DNA of 64,000 nucleotides from Hanstruepera ponticola (GTDB lineage Bacteria; Bacteroidota; Bacteroidia; Flavobacteriales; Flavobacteriaceae), in contig NZ_JABANC010000004.1 in NCBI RefSeq assembly GCF_012931685.1, forward strand, positions 62,001-126,000, in the 5' to 3' direction. The notes under the pieces are model-generated. The model did not search any database. It was not told the DNA's origin and was given only the letters and a program-made list of their open reading frames with translations. The position numbers and the translations under genes were made by a program. How positions within the stretch are numbered: the first letter of the stretch is position 1; every line of letters begins with the position of its first letter. Below, one piece after another: positions 52,051 through 60,658 of the stretch.

Positions 52051-53652
52051 ATGCTTTCCAAAACAGATAAAGAACAACTCCGTGGTATTATTTTTAGACA
52101 TCTAGATGGTATTGCAACAGCAACAACAGCTTACTCTTTATACAAAAAAGGTGTTTTAGATTTTCTTCTTAATAATAAGTTGGTTTCTTTAGAAAAACTT
52201 ACACAAAATTTTAAGGCTAATGAAGGCTATTTAAACGTAGCACTGCGAATATTATGTTCTCAAGGTTGGTTAATCCAACATTTAGACAACAAAACCAATA
52301 CAATATCTTACGAAACAAATGATTCAAGTAAAAGCGCTTTTGAACTAGCATCGCTTTATGAAGACGTTGTAAAACTAATTAATTACTCTGTAAAATTTCC
52401 AGAAGAACGTATTGGAGCTGATGCTTTTATTGTTTTAGAGCGAATATTCAAAAAATATGAAAGTCAATTTGGATTAAAAAACACTCAAAATGATTCTGTT
52501 GAACACCAAATACTAAAACATATTGAAGGCTGTATAGTAGGTCCTATTATCGTTTTATTAGGTGTTAATGGTTTGTTTCACAAGTATTTCATGGAGGCTT
52601 CATTTACGGCTGAAGAATATCATAAAGACCCTGAAAGCTTTAAAAAAATATTAGATTTCTTTGCACATTTAGGTTGGTTTGTCAAAAAGAAGAACACCTA
52701 TCAATTTTCAGATGAAGGTTTGTTTTTTGCCAAACGTGCTTCAGCTTATGGTGTTACTGTTTCTTATTTACCAACGTTTGTAAAATTAGACGAACTTATT
52801 TTTGGCAATCCACTAATATTAAAAACAAATGATCCTGCTGAAACCGAAAAGCACGTACATCGTGAAATGAATGTTTGGGGAAGTGGTGGTGCACACTCAA
52901 CCTATTTCAAGGTTATTGATCAGGTTATTATTGAATTGTTTAATAAACCTATCGACGAACAGCCTAAAGGTATTTTAGATATGGGTTGTGGAAATGGTGC
53001 CTTTATTCAGCATATTTTTGATGTTATTGAACATCAGACACTACGTGGAAAATATCTTGACGAACACCCACTTTTATTGGTTGGCGCTGATTTTAATAAG
53101 GCGGCATTAAAAGTTACAAGAGCCAACTTAATAAAAGCTGATATTTGGGCAAAAGTCATTTGGGGTGACATTGGCAGACCTGATTTATTAGCCAAAGACC
53201 TCAAAGAAGATTACAATATTGAACTTCAGGATTTATTGAATGTTAGAACATTTTTAGATCATAATCGTATTTGGGAAAAACCAACTCATATTACTGATCG
53301 CACCAGTACATCGTCCGGAGCTTATGTATATCAAGGAGCACGCTTAAATAATAATTTGGTTGAAGATTCACTATTAGAACATCTTAAGAAATGGAAACCT
53401 TATGTAGAAAAATTTGGTTTATTAGTAATAGAACTGCATACCATAAACCCCAAGTTAACCGCTCAAAATTTAGGAATTACAGCAGCAACAGCCTATGATG
53501 CCACACATGGGTATAGTGATCAATACATTTTGGAAGTAGATGTTTTCCACAAAATAGCAATGGAAGCAGAGCTTATACCTGATGGTAAATACTTCACAAA
53601 ATTTCCAGATAGTAATTTGGCTACAGTAAGCATAAATCTTTTAAAAGGTTAA
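52051..53652 (+). CDS. AprA-like class I SAM-dependent methyltransferase
   Basis: 533 aa, longer than ordinary methyltransferases. The first ~280 residues contain two winged-helix-like modules (TAYSLYKKGVLDFLL and a second one near 195-220), followed by a Rossmann core with LDMGCGNGAF at 309-318 (SAM-binding glycines) and VGADFNKAAL. The layout is like the AprA-type methyltransferases of modular natural-product assembly lines, which also occur alone in Bacteroidota. No biosynthetic cluster is adjacent, so the substrate is unknown. It follows the E1 terminator. Confidence 0.76.
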   Translation: MLSKTDKEQLRGIIFRHLDGIATATTAYSLYKKGVLDFLLNNKLVSLEKLTQNFKANEGYLNVALRILCSQGWLIQHLDNKTNTISYETNDSSKSAFELASLYEDVVKLINYSVKFPEERIGADAFIVLERIFKKYESQFGLKNTQNDSVEHQILKHIEGCIVGPIIVLLGVNGLFHKYFMEASFTAEEYHKDPESFKKILDFFAHLGWFVKKKNTYQFSDEGLFFAKRASAYGVTVSYLPTFVKLDELIFGNPLILKTNDPAETEKHVHREMNVWGSGGAHSTYFKVIDQVIIELFNKPIDEQPKGILDMGCGNGAFIQHIFDVIEHQTLRGKYLDEHPLLLVGADFNKAALKVTRANLIKADIWAKVIWGDIGRPDLLAKDLKEDYNIELQDLLNVRTFLDHNRIWEKPTHITDRTSTSSGAYVYQGARLNNNLVEDSLLEHLKKWKPYVEKFGLLVIELHTINPKLTAQNLGITAATAYDATHGYSDQYILEVDVFHKIAMEAELIPDGKYFTKFPDSNLATVSINLLKG

Positions 53653-53679
53653 AAACACAGAAAAAATACAAAATATTAA

Positions 53680-54156
53680 ATGAAAGCAGAATCTGTAGTT
53701 ACTATAAGAAAAGAACTTAATCATCGTTCTCACGAAGAGCTTATGCAACTTTGTTTAAGGTTAGTTCGTTTTAAGAAAGAAAACAAAGAATTGTTAACCT
53801 ATCTGTTATTTGAATCTCATGATGAAACACAATTTGTAGAAGGAATTAAAGTAGAACTTGATCAATTATTTGAAAACATAAATACTGATAGTTATTTCTA
53901 CATGAAAAAAAGTGTTCGAAAGATACTACGGCTCATTAAAAAATTCGCTAGGTATTCATTAAAAAAAGAAACAGAAGTTGAACTCCTACTCTATTTTTGT
54001 GGGCAGCTTAAAGCGCTTAAACCTTCAATATTTAGAAATAAGACTTTGACAAATATTTACGAAAGACAAATATTTAGTATTCAAAAATTAATTAGTTCTC
54101 TTCATGAAGATTTACAATATGACTATAATCAGCAATTAGAATTAATTAACTCTTAA
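53680..54156 (+). CDS. Conserved hypothetical cytoplasmic protein
   Basis: 158 aa, predicted all-helical and basic. Opening MKAESVVTIRKELNHRSHEEL and a central TDSYFYMKKSVRKILRLIKKFARYSLKKETEVELLLYF are as in an uncharacterised Bacteroidota-wide family that I recall only as hypothetical. No signal peptide or catalytic motif. Cotranscribed with the next gene (3-base gap). Confidence 0.7.
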   Translation: MKAESVVTIRKELNHRSHEELMQLCLRLVRFKKENKELLTYLLFESHDETQFVEGIKVELDQLFENINTDSYFYMKKSVRKILRLIKKFARYSLKKETEVELLLYFCGQLKALKPSIFRNKTLTNIYERQIFSIQKLISSLHEDLQYDYNQQLELINS

Positions 54157-54159
54157 TTT

Positions 54160-54483
54160 ATGCGAGAAGAAACACTTAAAATTTATGATAGTCTCGTTGC
54201 ATTATGTCCAAGATTTGAACGAAAAGGCAAAACCATGCCTTACACATCTGCTAATGGTTATATGTTTTCATTATTGAATAAAGCTGGTGAACTTGGAGTA
54301 AGGCTGCCTAAAGCGCATTGTGACACTTTTAAGGAAGAACACAATACTACAAAATTCATGTCGTATGGAGCAGTAATGAAAGATTATGTTCTAATCACTG
54401 AAAAAATGTTGAATGATTCTGATTTTATGGTTAAACTATTAAATAAAAGTTTTGATTATGTTATAAGCTTACCTCCAAAATAG
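54160..54483 (+). CDS. Hypothetical protein with TfoX- or YjbR-like small domain
   Basis: 107 aa. RKGKTMPYTSANGYMFSLLNKAGELGVRLPKAH... resembles the small TfoX-N/YjbR-type alpha-beta fold found in many uncharacterised bacterial proteins. It could be the same fold as the 121-aa protein at 11912 but the sequences differ clearly. Ends convergently two bases before the holA stop. Confidence 0.6.
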   Translation: MREETLKIYDSLVALCPRFERKGKTMPYTSANGYMFSLLNKAGELGVRLPKAHCDTFKEEHNTTKFMSYGAVMKDYVLITEKMLNDSDFMVKLLNKSFDYVISLPPK

Positions 54484-54485
54484 AA

Positions 54486-55490
54486 CTAATTCATAATTCT
54501 AACAAGTAATTCTTTCAACAAATCTTTTTGTGGTACAGCATTAGAACCCACTCCTTTACTTTTTACATCAAACTCCCTTAACGTGGAAATGATAGCACTT
54601 ACATTTTTCATTGGGTAATTTCTGGCAGCTGTAATGTACTCTTCTGTAAAATAAGGTGATATTTTTAGAGCAGAAGCAACACTTCTAGGCGATTTATCCT
54701 TTAAACCATGTAAATGCAATAGCTTTGAAAAATAGGTGTGTAAGAAACCAACAGTTAGAACCATGGGATTATCCTTTGGGTTCTCACCAAAATATTTGAT
54801 GATTCTATTGGCTTTTAAAATATCACGTGAGCCAATTGCTTTATGTAATTCAAAATTATTATAGTCCTTACTAATACCTATATTTTCTTCAATAAGTTCT
54901 GGTGTAATTTGTGTGCCTTCAGGTAAAACAATTTTTAGCTTATTTAATTCATTGCTAATCTTACTTAAATCTGTACCTAAAAATTCAGCTAACATCAAGG
55001 CTGCCTTTTGGGTAATAGTATAGTTTTGACCAGCCAAAACACGACTAATCCAATTTGGAATTTGATTGTCGTAATATTTCTTACTCTCAAAAACAACACC
55101 TGTTTTTTTGAGCGTTTTGTATAATGTCTTACGTTTATCTAGGGTTTTATATTTATAATTAAACACCAAAATAGTAGAAGGTTGCGGCTGATTGGCATAA
55201 TCAACAAGTTTCTCAATATTTCTTGCTAAATCTTGTGCCTCTTTAACCACAACAACTTGATGTTCTGCCATCATGGGATAACGCTTAGCGTTTGAAATGA
55301 CATCTTCAATAGAAACATCCCTTCCATATAATACCATTTGATTAAAGCCACGCTCTTCTTCAGTTAATACAGTTTCTTGAATGTAATCCGAAATTCTATC
55401 AATGTAATAAGGTTCTTCACCCATCAAAAAATAAATAGGCACAAACTTTCTACTTTTTATATCACTAACTAACGCTTTAACTTCATCCAT
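54486..55490 (-). CDS. holA: DNA polymerase III subunit delta (HolA)
   Basis: 334 aa, normal length. FLMGEEPYYIDRISDYI, ILVFNYKYKTLDKR and the three-domain clamp-loader layout match HolA. It opens the DnaN clamp (encoded at 17981) for loading on DNA. It starts head-to-head with the HsdR-N gene, the two start codons overlapping if the TTG at 55490 is used. Confidence 0.88.
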   Translation of the reverse strand: MDEVKALVSDIKSRKFVPIYFLMGEEPYYIDRISDYIQETVLTEEERGFNQMVLYGRDVSIEDVISNAKRYPMMAEHQVVVVKEAQDLARNIEKLVDYANQPQPSTILVFNYKYKTLDKRKTLYKTLKKTGVVFESKKYYDNQIPNWISRVLAGQNYTITQKAALMLAEFLGTDLSKISNELNKLKIVLPEGTQITPELIEENIGISKDYNNFELHKAIGSRDILKANRIIKYFGENPKDNPMVLTVGFLHTYFSKLLHLHGLKDKSPRSVASALKISPYFTEEYITAARNYPMKNVSAIISTLREFDVKSKGVGSNAVPQKDLLKELLVRIMN

Positions 55491-55516
55491 TGAAAAAAAA
55501 TCACCAAATTTGTGTT

Positions 55517-55963
55517 GTGCAAGAATTACAATTCCCTACATATTCATTTCGTTTCAAAAATAGCGAAAATAAAGTATCTATATTTGATTCTATTCGTAAA
55601 AAGTTTGTGGTTTTACAACCTGAAGAATGGGTAAGACAACATTGCGTTCAGTTCCTTATCAAGGAAAAAAAATATCCTGCTTCACTAATCAATGTTGAAA
55701 AAGAATTGCAAATAAATGATTTAAAAAAACGCTATGATATTGTAGTTTATAATACTGACGGATCCATTCATTTAATTGTGGAATGTAAAGCACCTAAAAC
55801 TTCTATCGATCAAGACACATTTGATCAAATTGCACGTTATAACCTATCATTAAACGCTTCGTATTTAATGGTTACCAATGGTTTAAATCATTATTATTGC
55901 CAAATGGATTTAGAAAAAGAGTGCTATCTATTTTTAAAAGATATTCCATCATATCAAAGATGA
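55517..55963 (+). CDS. Orphan type I restriction HsdR N-terminal (PD-(D/E)XK) domain protein
   Basis: 148 aa from the GTG at 55517 (read as MQELQFPTYSFRF), which gives the normal family start; a TTG at 55490 is an alternative. The fold shows D and E..K nuclease residues (KRYDIVVYNTDGSIHLIVECKAP), as in the HSDR_N endonuclease domain, but there is no helicase, HsdM or HsdS nearby. Conserved beside holA in related genomes as I recall. Its stop overlaps the next start by four bases (ATGA). Confidence 0.78.
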   Translation: MQELQFPTYSFRFKNSENKVSIFDSIRKKFVVLQPEEWVRQHCVQFLIKEKKYPASLINVEKELQINDLKKRYDIVVYNTDGSIHLIVECKAPKTSIDQDTFDQIARYNLSLNASYLMVTNGLNHYYCQMDLEKECYLFLKDIPSYQR

Positions 55964-56940
55964 AAATAGCCGTTGTCATATTAAACTGGAATGGGAAAAA
56001 GCTATTAGAGCAGTTTTTACCTTCGGTCATATCCAACTCTGAAGGAGCCGATGTTTATGTGGCTGACAATGCTTCTAATGATGATTCTGTTAGCTTTCTA
56101 AAAAATAATTTTCCATCAGTAACAATTATTCAAAACTCTGAAAATGGTGGTTATGCCAAGGGGTATAACGAAGCCCTAAAAAGTATTGAAGCTGATATCT
56201 TCTGCTTATTAAATAGCGATATTGAAGTAACCAAAAACTGGTTAGCACCTATCCAAGATACGTTTAAAAATCTCGAAGAAACTGCTATAATTCAACCTAA
56301 AATTTTAGACTACAAAAACAAAACCTATTTTGAATACGCTGGTGCAGCAGGAGGTTTCATTGATAAATTTGGCTATCCTTATTGTAGAGGTAGGATATTT
56401 AACACCGTTGAAAAAGATAAAGGGCAGTACAACGATGAACAAACTATTTTTTGGGCTTCTGGCGCTTGCTTGTTTATTAGAAAACCTGTGTTTGACAAAT
56501 TAGGAGGTTTTGACGAATCGTTTTTTGCACACATGGAAGAAATAGACTTGTGTTGGCGTGCCTTTAATATGGGTTACAAAACGCAGTATGTTGGACTTTC
56601 AAAAGTTTATCATGTAGGTGGTGCAACACTACAAAACACCAATCCGAAAAAAACCTATTTAAACTTCCGAAACAGTCTTTTTAATCTTGTAAAAAATGCA
56701 CCTGGTAATCTGTTCATCTTGATAGTTACCAGACTACTGTTAGATGGATTGGCAGGAATAAAGTTTTTATTTGAATTCAAGTTCAACCATTTATTCGCCA
56801 TACTGAAAGCACATATAAGTTTCTACCTCAATTTCTATAAATATCTAAAAAAGCGAAAAAGCTCTCCAAAATGTCCTCAATACTACAAAACCACTTCTAT
56901 TGTATGGGATTATTATATAAAAAACAATAAGTATTTTTGA
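55960..56940 (+). CDS. Family 2 glycosyltransferase
   Basis: 326 aa from the ATG at 55960 (MKIAVVILNWNGKKLLEQFL). GT-A fold: VYVADNASNDDSV, LNSDIEV (metal-binding DxD-like) and FWASGACLFIRK, AHMEEIDLCWRAF. Resembles rhamnosyltransferase-type enzymes that extend polysaccharide. C-terminal ~90 residues carry a hydrophobic region, possibly membrane-associated. The start lies within the stop of the HsdR-N gene. Confidence 0.86.
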   Translation: MKIAVVILNWNGKKLLEQFLPSVISNSEGADVYVADNASNDDSVSFLKNNFPSVTIIQNSENGGYAKGYNEALKSIEADIFCLLNSDIEVTKNWLAPIQDTFKNLEETAIIQPKILDYKNKTYFEYAGAAGGFIDKFGYPYCRGRIFNTVEKDKGQYNDEQTIFWASGACLFIRKPVFDKLGGFDESFFAHMEEIDLCWRAFNMGYKTQYVGLSKVYHVGGATLQNTNPKKTYLNFRNSLFNLVKNAPGNLFILIVTRLLLDGLAGIKFLFEFKFNHLFAILKAHISFYLNFYKYLKKRKSSPKCPQYYKTTSIVWDYYIKNNKYF

Positions 56941-56999
56941 TTGTTTATAAAAATGTTAAAGTTTTTGTTAATAGAGTTAAGATGGATTATTCTTTTGTA

Positions 57000-57007
57000 T
57001 AATTTTG
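57000..57007 (+). promoter_or_regulatory. OmpA lipoprotein -7 element
   Basis: TAATTTTG, matching TAnnTTTG, 38 bases before the ATG; -33 spacing is not ideal. Confidence 0.45.
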
Positions 57008-57044
57008 ATATGTTAATTAATAACAACTAAAACACATTAAAAAA

Positions 57045-57905
57045 ATGAAAAAAATAATTTTATTTGGTATATCTGCTATGTTTCTTTTAGGTTCGTGCGT
57101 CTCCAAAAAAGAATATGCTGCATTAGAAGAAAAACAAAAAGAAACGCAGGATTTATTAAATACGGCTACAGTAAAATTGAATTCATGTTTAGCAGACAAG
57201 GCTTCTGCTGAAGCGCGAGCAAAATCTCTAGAAGATCGTATTGCTGATTTAAAAAATTCTAACGAAAACTTAATTCAGAGTAATAAAGATCTTACTATGC
57301 TAACCTCTAAAGGTGCCTCTAATGTTGAAAAGACTTTAGAAAGCATGAAAGAAAAAGATTTAAAAATTTCAAGACTGCAAGATGCTATGAACAAAAAAGA
57401 TAGCGTTATGCTAGCTTTGGTTACTAGTCTGAAAAAAGAAGTAGGTATAAATGATCCTGATATTGAAGTAAATGTTGAAAAAGGTGTTGTTTTTATCTCT
57501 ATTGCTGACAAATTATTATTCAAGAGCGGTAGCTATGTTGTAAACGATCGTGCAAAAGAAGTTTTAGGTAAAGTTGCTAAAGTTGTAAAAAGCAAACCTA
57601 ACTTTGAATGTATGGTAGAGGCGCATACAGACCCTGTACCTTATAATAAGCCACCATTAATTGACAACTGGGATTTAAGTGTAAAACGTGCTACTTCAGT
57701 AGTGCGCGTACTTGAAGATTTAGGAGTTAATTCTGGAAAACTTATTGCTGCAGGTCGCTCACAATATGTTCCAATTGATACCAATGATACTGCCGAAGGC
57801 AGAGCTGCCAATAGACGTACTAGAATTGTTATTTTACCAAAAATTGACGAATTCTATGATATGATAGAAAAAGAAATGAAAAGTCTTGAAGCTAACGGCG
57901 GATAA
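57045..57905 (+). CDS. OmpA family lipoprotein
   Basis: 286 aa. Lipobox FLLGSC (Cys18), a coiled-coil spacer (about 22-120: ALEEKQKETQDLLN, KSLEDRIADLKNSNENLIQ) and a C-terminal OmpA domain with VEAHTDPVPYN, NWDLSVKRATSVVRVL and AAGRSQYVPI..AEGRAANRRTRI that binds peptidoglycan. It links the outer membrane to the cell wall. A GAAA-loop terminator follows. Confidence 0.9.
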   Translation: MKKIILFGISAMFLLGSCVSKKEYAALEEKQKETQDLLNTATVKLNSCLADKASAEARAKSLEDRIADLKNSNENLIQSNKDLTMLTSKGASNVEKTLESMKEKDLKISRLQDAMNKKDSVMLALVTSLKKEVGINDPDIEVNVEKGVVFISIADKLLFKSGSYVVNDRAKEVLGKVAKVVKSKPNFECMVEAHTDPVPYNKPPLIDNWDLSVKRATSVVRVLEDLGVNSGKLIAAGRSQYVPIDTNDTAEGRAANRRTRIVILPKIDEFYDMIEKEMKSLEANGG

Positions 57906-57926
57906 TATTTAAGAAAGTATTTATGG

Positions 57927-57956
57927 AAAGCTCAATCGAAAGATTGAGCTTTTTTA
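57927..57956. terminator. Terminator between ompA-like and tsaC
   Basis: An 11-bp perfect stem AAAGCTCAATC / GATTGAGCTTT closed by a GAAA tetraloop, followed by T run; may serve both converging genes. Confidence 0.85.
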
Positions 57957-58577
57957 TTAGAATATCTCCAAACTGCCTTTACCTTCTCTAATAATAGTAG
58001 GCACATCTTCAGATAAGTCAATAACAGTTGAGGCTACATTATCACCATAACCAGCATCAATAACCAAATCAACAATATTATCCCATTTCTCTAAAATAAG
58101 TTCGGGATCAGTTGTATATTCAATAACATCATCATCATCACGTATAGAAGTAGAAACTATAGGATTGCCCAATTCTTTTACTACTTCTAAAGCAATTTGA
58201 TTGCCAGGAACACGGATACCAACTGTTTTTCTCTTCTTAAAAACAGAAGGCAATGTTTTTGCTCCAGGTAAAATAAATGTGTAAGGTCCAGGAAGCGCGC
58301 GTTTTAAAATTTTGAACGTAGCTGTATCAATTTGCTTAACATAATCACTCAAATTGCTCAAATCATGACAAACAAATGAAAAATTAGCCTTTTCAAGTTT
58401 TACACCTTTAATGCGAGCAATTTTTTCCAAGGCTTTAGTATTAGTAATATCACAACCCAATCCATAAACGGTATCGGTTGGATAAATTATCAAGCCACCT
58501 CGCTTTAATACATCCACCACTTTTTTTATCTCCCTTGGATTAGGATTCTCTTCGTAAATTCTAATAAATTCTGCCAT
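57957..58577 (-). CDS. L-threonylcarbamoyladenylate synthase (Sua5/YciO/TsaC)
   Basis: 206 aa. KRGGLIIYPTDTVYGLGCD, the lysine/serine-rich ARIKGVKL and PGPYTFIL with IVSTSIR match the family that makes threonylcarbamoyl-AMP from threonine, bicarbonate and ATP for t6A modification of tRNA. The short form without a C-terminal Sua5 domain, so TsaC or YciO type; YciO-like members may have another role. Confidence 0.84.
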   Translation of the reverse strand: MAEFIRIYEENPNPREIKKVVDVLKRGGLIIYPTDTVYGLGCDITNTKALEKIARIKGVKLEKANFSFVCHDLSNLSDYVKQIDTATFKILKRALPGPYTFILPGAKTLPSVFKKRKTVGIRVPGNQIALEVVKELGNPIVSTSIRDDDDVIEYTTDPELILEKWDNIVDLVIDAGYGDNVASTVIDLSEDVPTIIREGKGSLEIF

Positions 58578-58723
58578 AGTGATTTGGTGAAATGATGTTA
58601 TACAAATTAAATATTTTTATTTGAATTATTAATCACCATCAAAACATTTCGAAAATTAAGCTTAAATTTATAATCTATCGGATAAATTCTGTAACATTTA
58701 CTTGTTTTTTCAGTCTTAATAAT

Positions 58724-59689
58724 ATGCCAAGAATACTATTATTTATACTAATTACATGCTATTCAAACTTTTTGAACGCAAATGATTTAAAGAGTAAAAG
58801 ATCTATTATTTTTCCAAATTCTGAAAAAGTTAATGAATACACAACGCGAATTCCTTTTAAACTTGTAGATCATCTTATTGTTGTAGAAGCTCAAATTCAT
58901 GGTCAAAATGGAAATTTTATTATTGATACGGGATCAGAAGCCATGATTCTGAACAAAGTACACTTTAAAAACCTTTATAAACATCAGGAAAAAGACAATC
59001 AAACTTTTGGTGTATTGGAAGCCATTGATAATCCATATGAAAAACAGATAAAGGATTTTGTACTTCAAAACTTTAAATTAGAAGCTTTAAAGTCTGATGT
59101 TATTAACCTTTCCCACATAGAAAAAAGCAAAAAGATAAAACTATTAGGAATTATTGGCTATTCCGTTTTAAAAGATTATGAAGTGTTTGTTGATTTATAT
59201 TTGAATCAAATTACATTATCAAAAGTTGATAAAGCTGGAAATAAACTTGATAAAAAAGTTTACCTCGAAGAAATAGTTGATAGTTTAAATTTCTCATTAA
59301 ATAATCATACTATTTTACTCTTTGGCGACATCAATAATAAGAAAGTGACGTTTGGACTTGACACCGCAGCAGAATTCAATCAAATAAGTAAAAACCTTAA
59401 TAAAGAAATCCTTCAATTCTTTATTCCAAAGAAACGCTTAACTTTAATTGATGCGAGCAACAATAAAAAAGAAGTAATTGCCGGAAAACTACATCGAGTG
59501 AGATTAAGTGAAACCATCTATTTTGGTCCCATGGACACTGTTTTAACCAACTTGCGGAGTATTAACCAAGCTTTTGGTACAGATTTGGATGGTATTTTAG
59601 GCTATGAGTTTTTTAAACAAAAAAGAACCATCATAAATTATCAGAAAGAGAAATTGTATTTTATAAATTATCCCATAGAAAAACATTGA
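58724..59689 (+). CDS. Secreted two-lobed aspartic (retropepsin-like) protease
   Basis: 321 aa. Signal peptide 1-19. Two lobes each with a clan AA motif: D68-T-G-S (FIIDTGSEAMI) and D213-T-A (FGLDTAAEFNQI), each followed by a Gly-rich GIIGYSVLKDYEVF / GILGYEFFKQKRTI. Both lobes show the same order, which suggests an internal duplication, as in pepsin-like proteases. It is likely secreted to the periplasm or beyond. Its stop overlaps the next gene start (TTGA). Confidence 0.78.
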   Translation: MPRILLFILITCYSNFLNANDLKSKRSIIFPNSEKVNEYTTRIPFKLVDHLIVVEAQIHGQNGNFIIDTGSEAMILNKVHFKNLYKHQEKDNQTFGVLEAIDNPYEKQIKDFVLQNFKLEALKSDVINLSHIEKSKKIKLLGIIGYSVLKDYEVFVDLYLNQITLSKVDKAGNKLDKKVYLEEIVDSLNFSLNNHTILLFGDINNKKVTFGLDTAAEFNQISKNLNKEILQFFIPKKRLTLIDASNNKKEVIAGKLHRVRLSETIYFGPMDTVLTNLRSINQAFGTDLDGILGYEFFKQKRTIINYQKEKLYFINYPIEKH

Positions 59690-60654
59690 AATTATTTATA
59701 AAACATAGTATTAGTATTTTATGCTTTATCACTTGCGCCTTAAGTTTTTCACAAGAAGAAAATGTTTTAGGTTACAAGATAGAAGGTGATGATATTGTAT
59801 TTGTATTTGACATTAGCGATTACAACAGAATCACTTCTGATGAAATAGGCAGCATCAATGATTTTGACGATTTAAATATAAAAGAAGTTATAGTGTCTGG
59901 GCAATTTAACAATTGGACTCGCGACAAATGGAAAATGAAAAAAATTGGTATCAATACCTTTGAATTAAGAAAAAAAATATCTGATTTCACCAATGAATTT
60001 TCTTGGGAATTTAAGTTCCTTATTAATGGAAAATACTGGGCTGAACCCAATGATAATATTGCTAATATTGCTCCTGCAAAAACCCCAAGCGGAAGTCCTC
60101 TAAATGTTTATAATTTAAAGTTTTATACAGCTTATCAAAATGAGGATGGTAATGCTTGTTTTAAATTATATGGACATAAAAATGCAAAAAAAGTAATTCT
60201 TGCTGGGTCATTCAATAAATGGGATGAAAATCTTTTCGCTATGAACAAAGTGGAGAATGGTTGGGAAATAACACTAGAAATTAAACCTGGATCTTATCAA
60301 TATCGTTATATAGTTGACGGAAATTGGATTGAAGACCCTTATAATCCAGATAAAGTTGAAAACGAATACGGTGAATATAATTCGGTAATTAATATTACCA
60401 AAGAAGTAACCTTTGAATTACGGAATTTTTTGGATGCTGAAGAAGTCATCTTGTCAGGAAGTTTTAATAATTGGTCTGAAGATGCTCCGAAAATGAAAAA
60501 AACAGATTTTGGCTGGACTTTAAACTTGACTCTAACTGGAGGAAAGCATCATTACAAATTTATTGTGGATAATGAATGGATGGTAGATCCTGATAATCCT
60601 GTAAAAGAATATGACGGAAAAGGAAACATTAATTCTGTTTTTATGGTCAAATAG
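59686..60654 (+). CDS. Secreted protein with three CBM48/AMPK-type glycogen-binding domains
   Basis: 322 aa, TTG start overlapping the preceding TGA (TTGA); the signal peptide (1-23, ending LSFSQ) starts at that codon. Three beta-sandwich domains at about 66-145, 155-237 and 243-322, each with the carbohydrate-binding pattern GxFNxW...M...F/W...Y(K/R)F(I/V)VDGxW..DP (FNNWTRDKWKM, FNKWDENLFAM, FNNWSEDAPKM). No catalytic domain. It could bind alpha-glucan (glycogen or starch) at the cell surface. Cotranscribed with the protease. Confidence 0.8.
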   Translation: MKLFIKHSISILCFITCALSFSQEENVLGYKIEGDDIVFVFDISDYNRITSDEIGSINDFDDLNIKEVIVSGQFNNWTRDKWKMKKIGINTFELRKKISDFTNEFSWEFKFLINGKYWAEPNDNIANIAPAKTPSGSPLNVYNLKFYTAYQNEDGNACFKLYGHKNAKKVILAGSFNKWDENLFAMNKVENGWEITLEIKPGSYQYRYIVDGNWIEDPYNPDKVENEYGEYNSVINITKEVTFELRNFLDAEEVILSGSFNNWSEDAPKMKKTDFGWTLNLTLTGGKHHYKFIVDNEWMVDPDNPVKEYDGKGNINSVFMVK

Positions 60655-60658
60655 TTTC

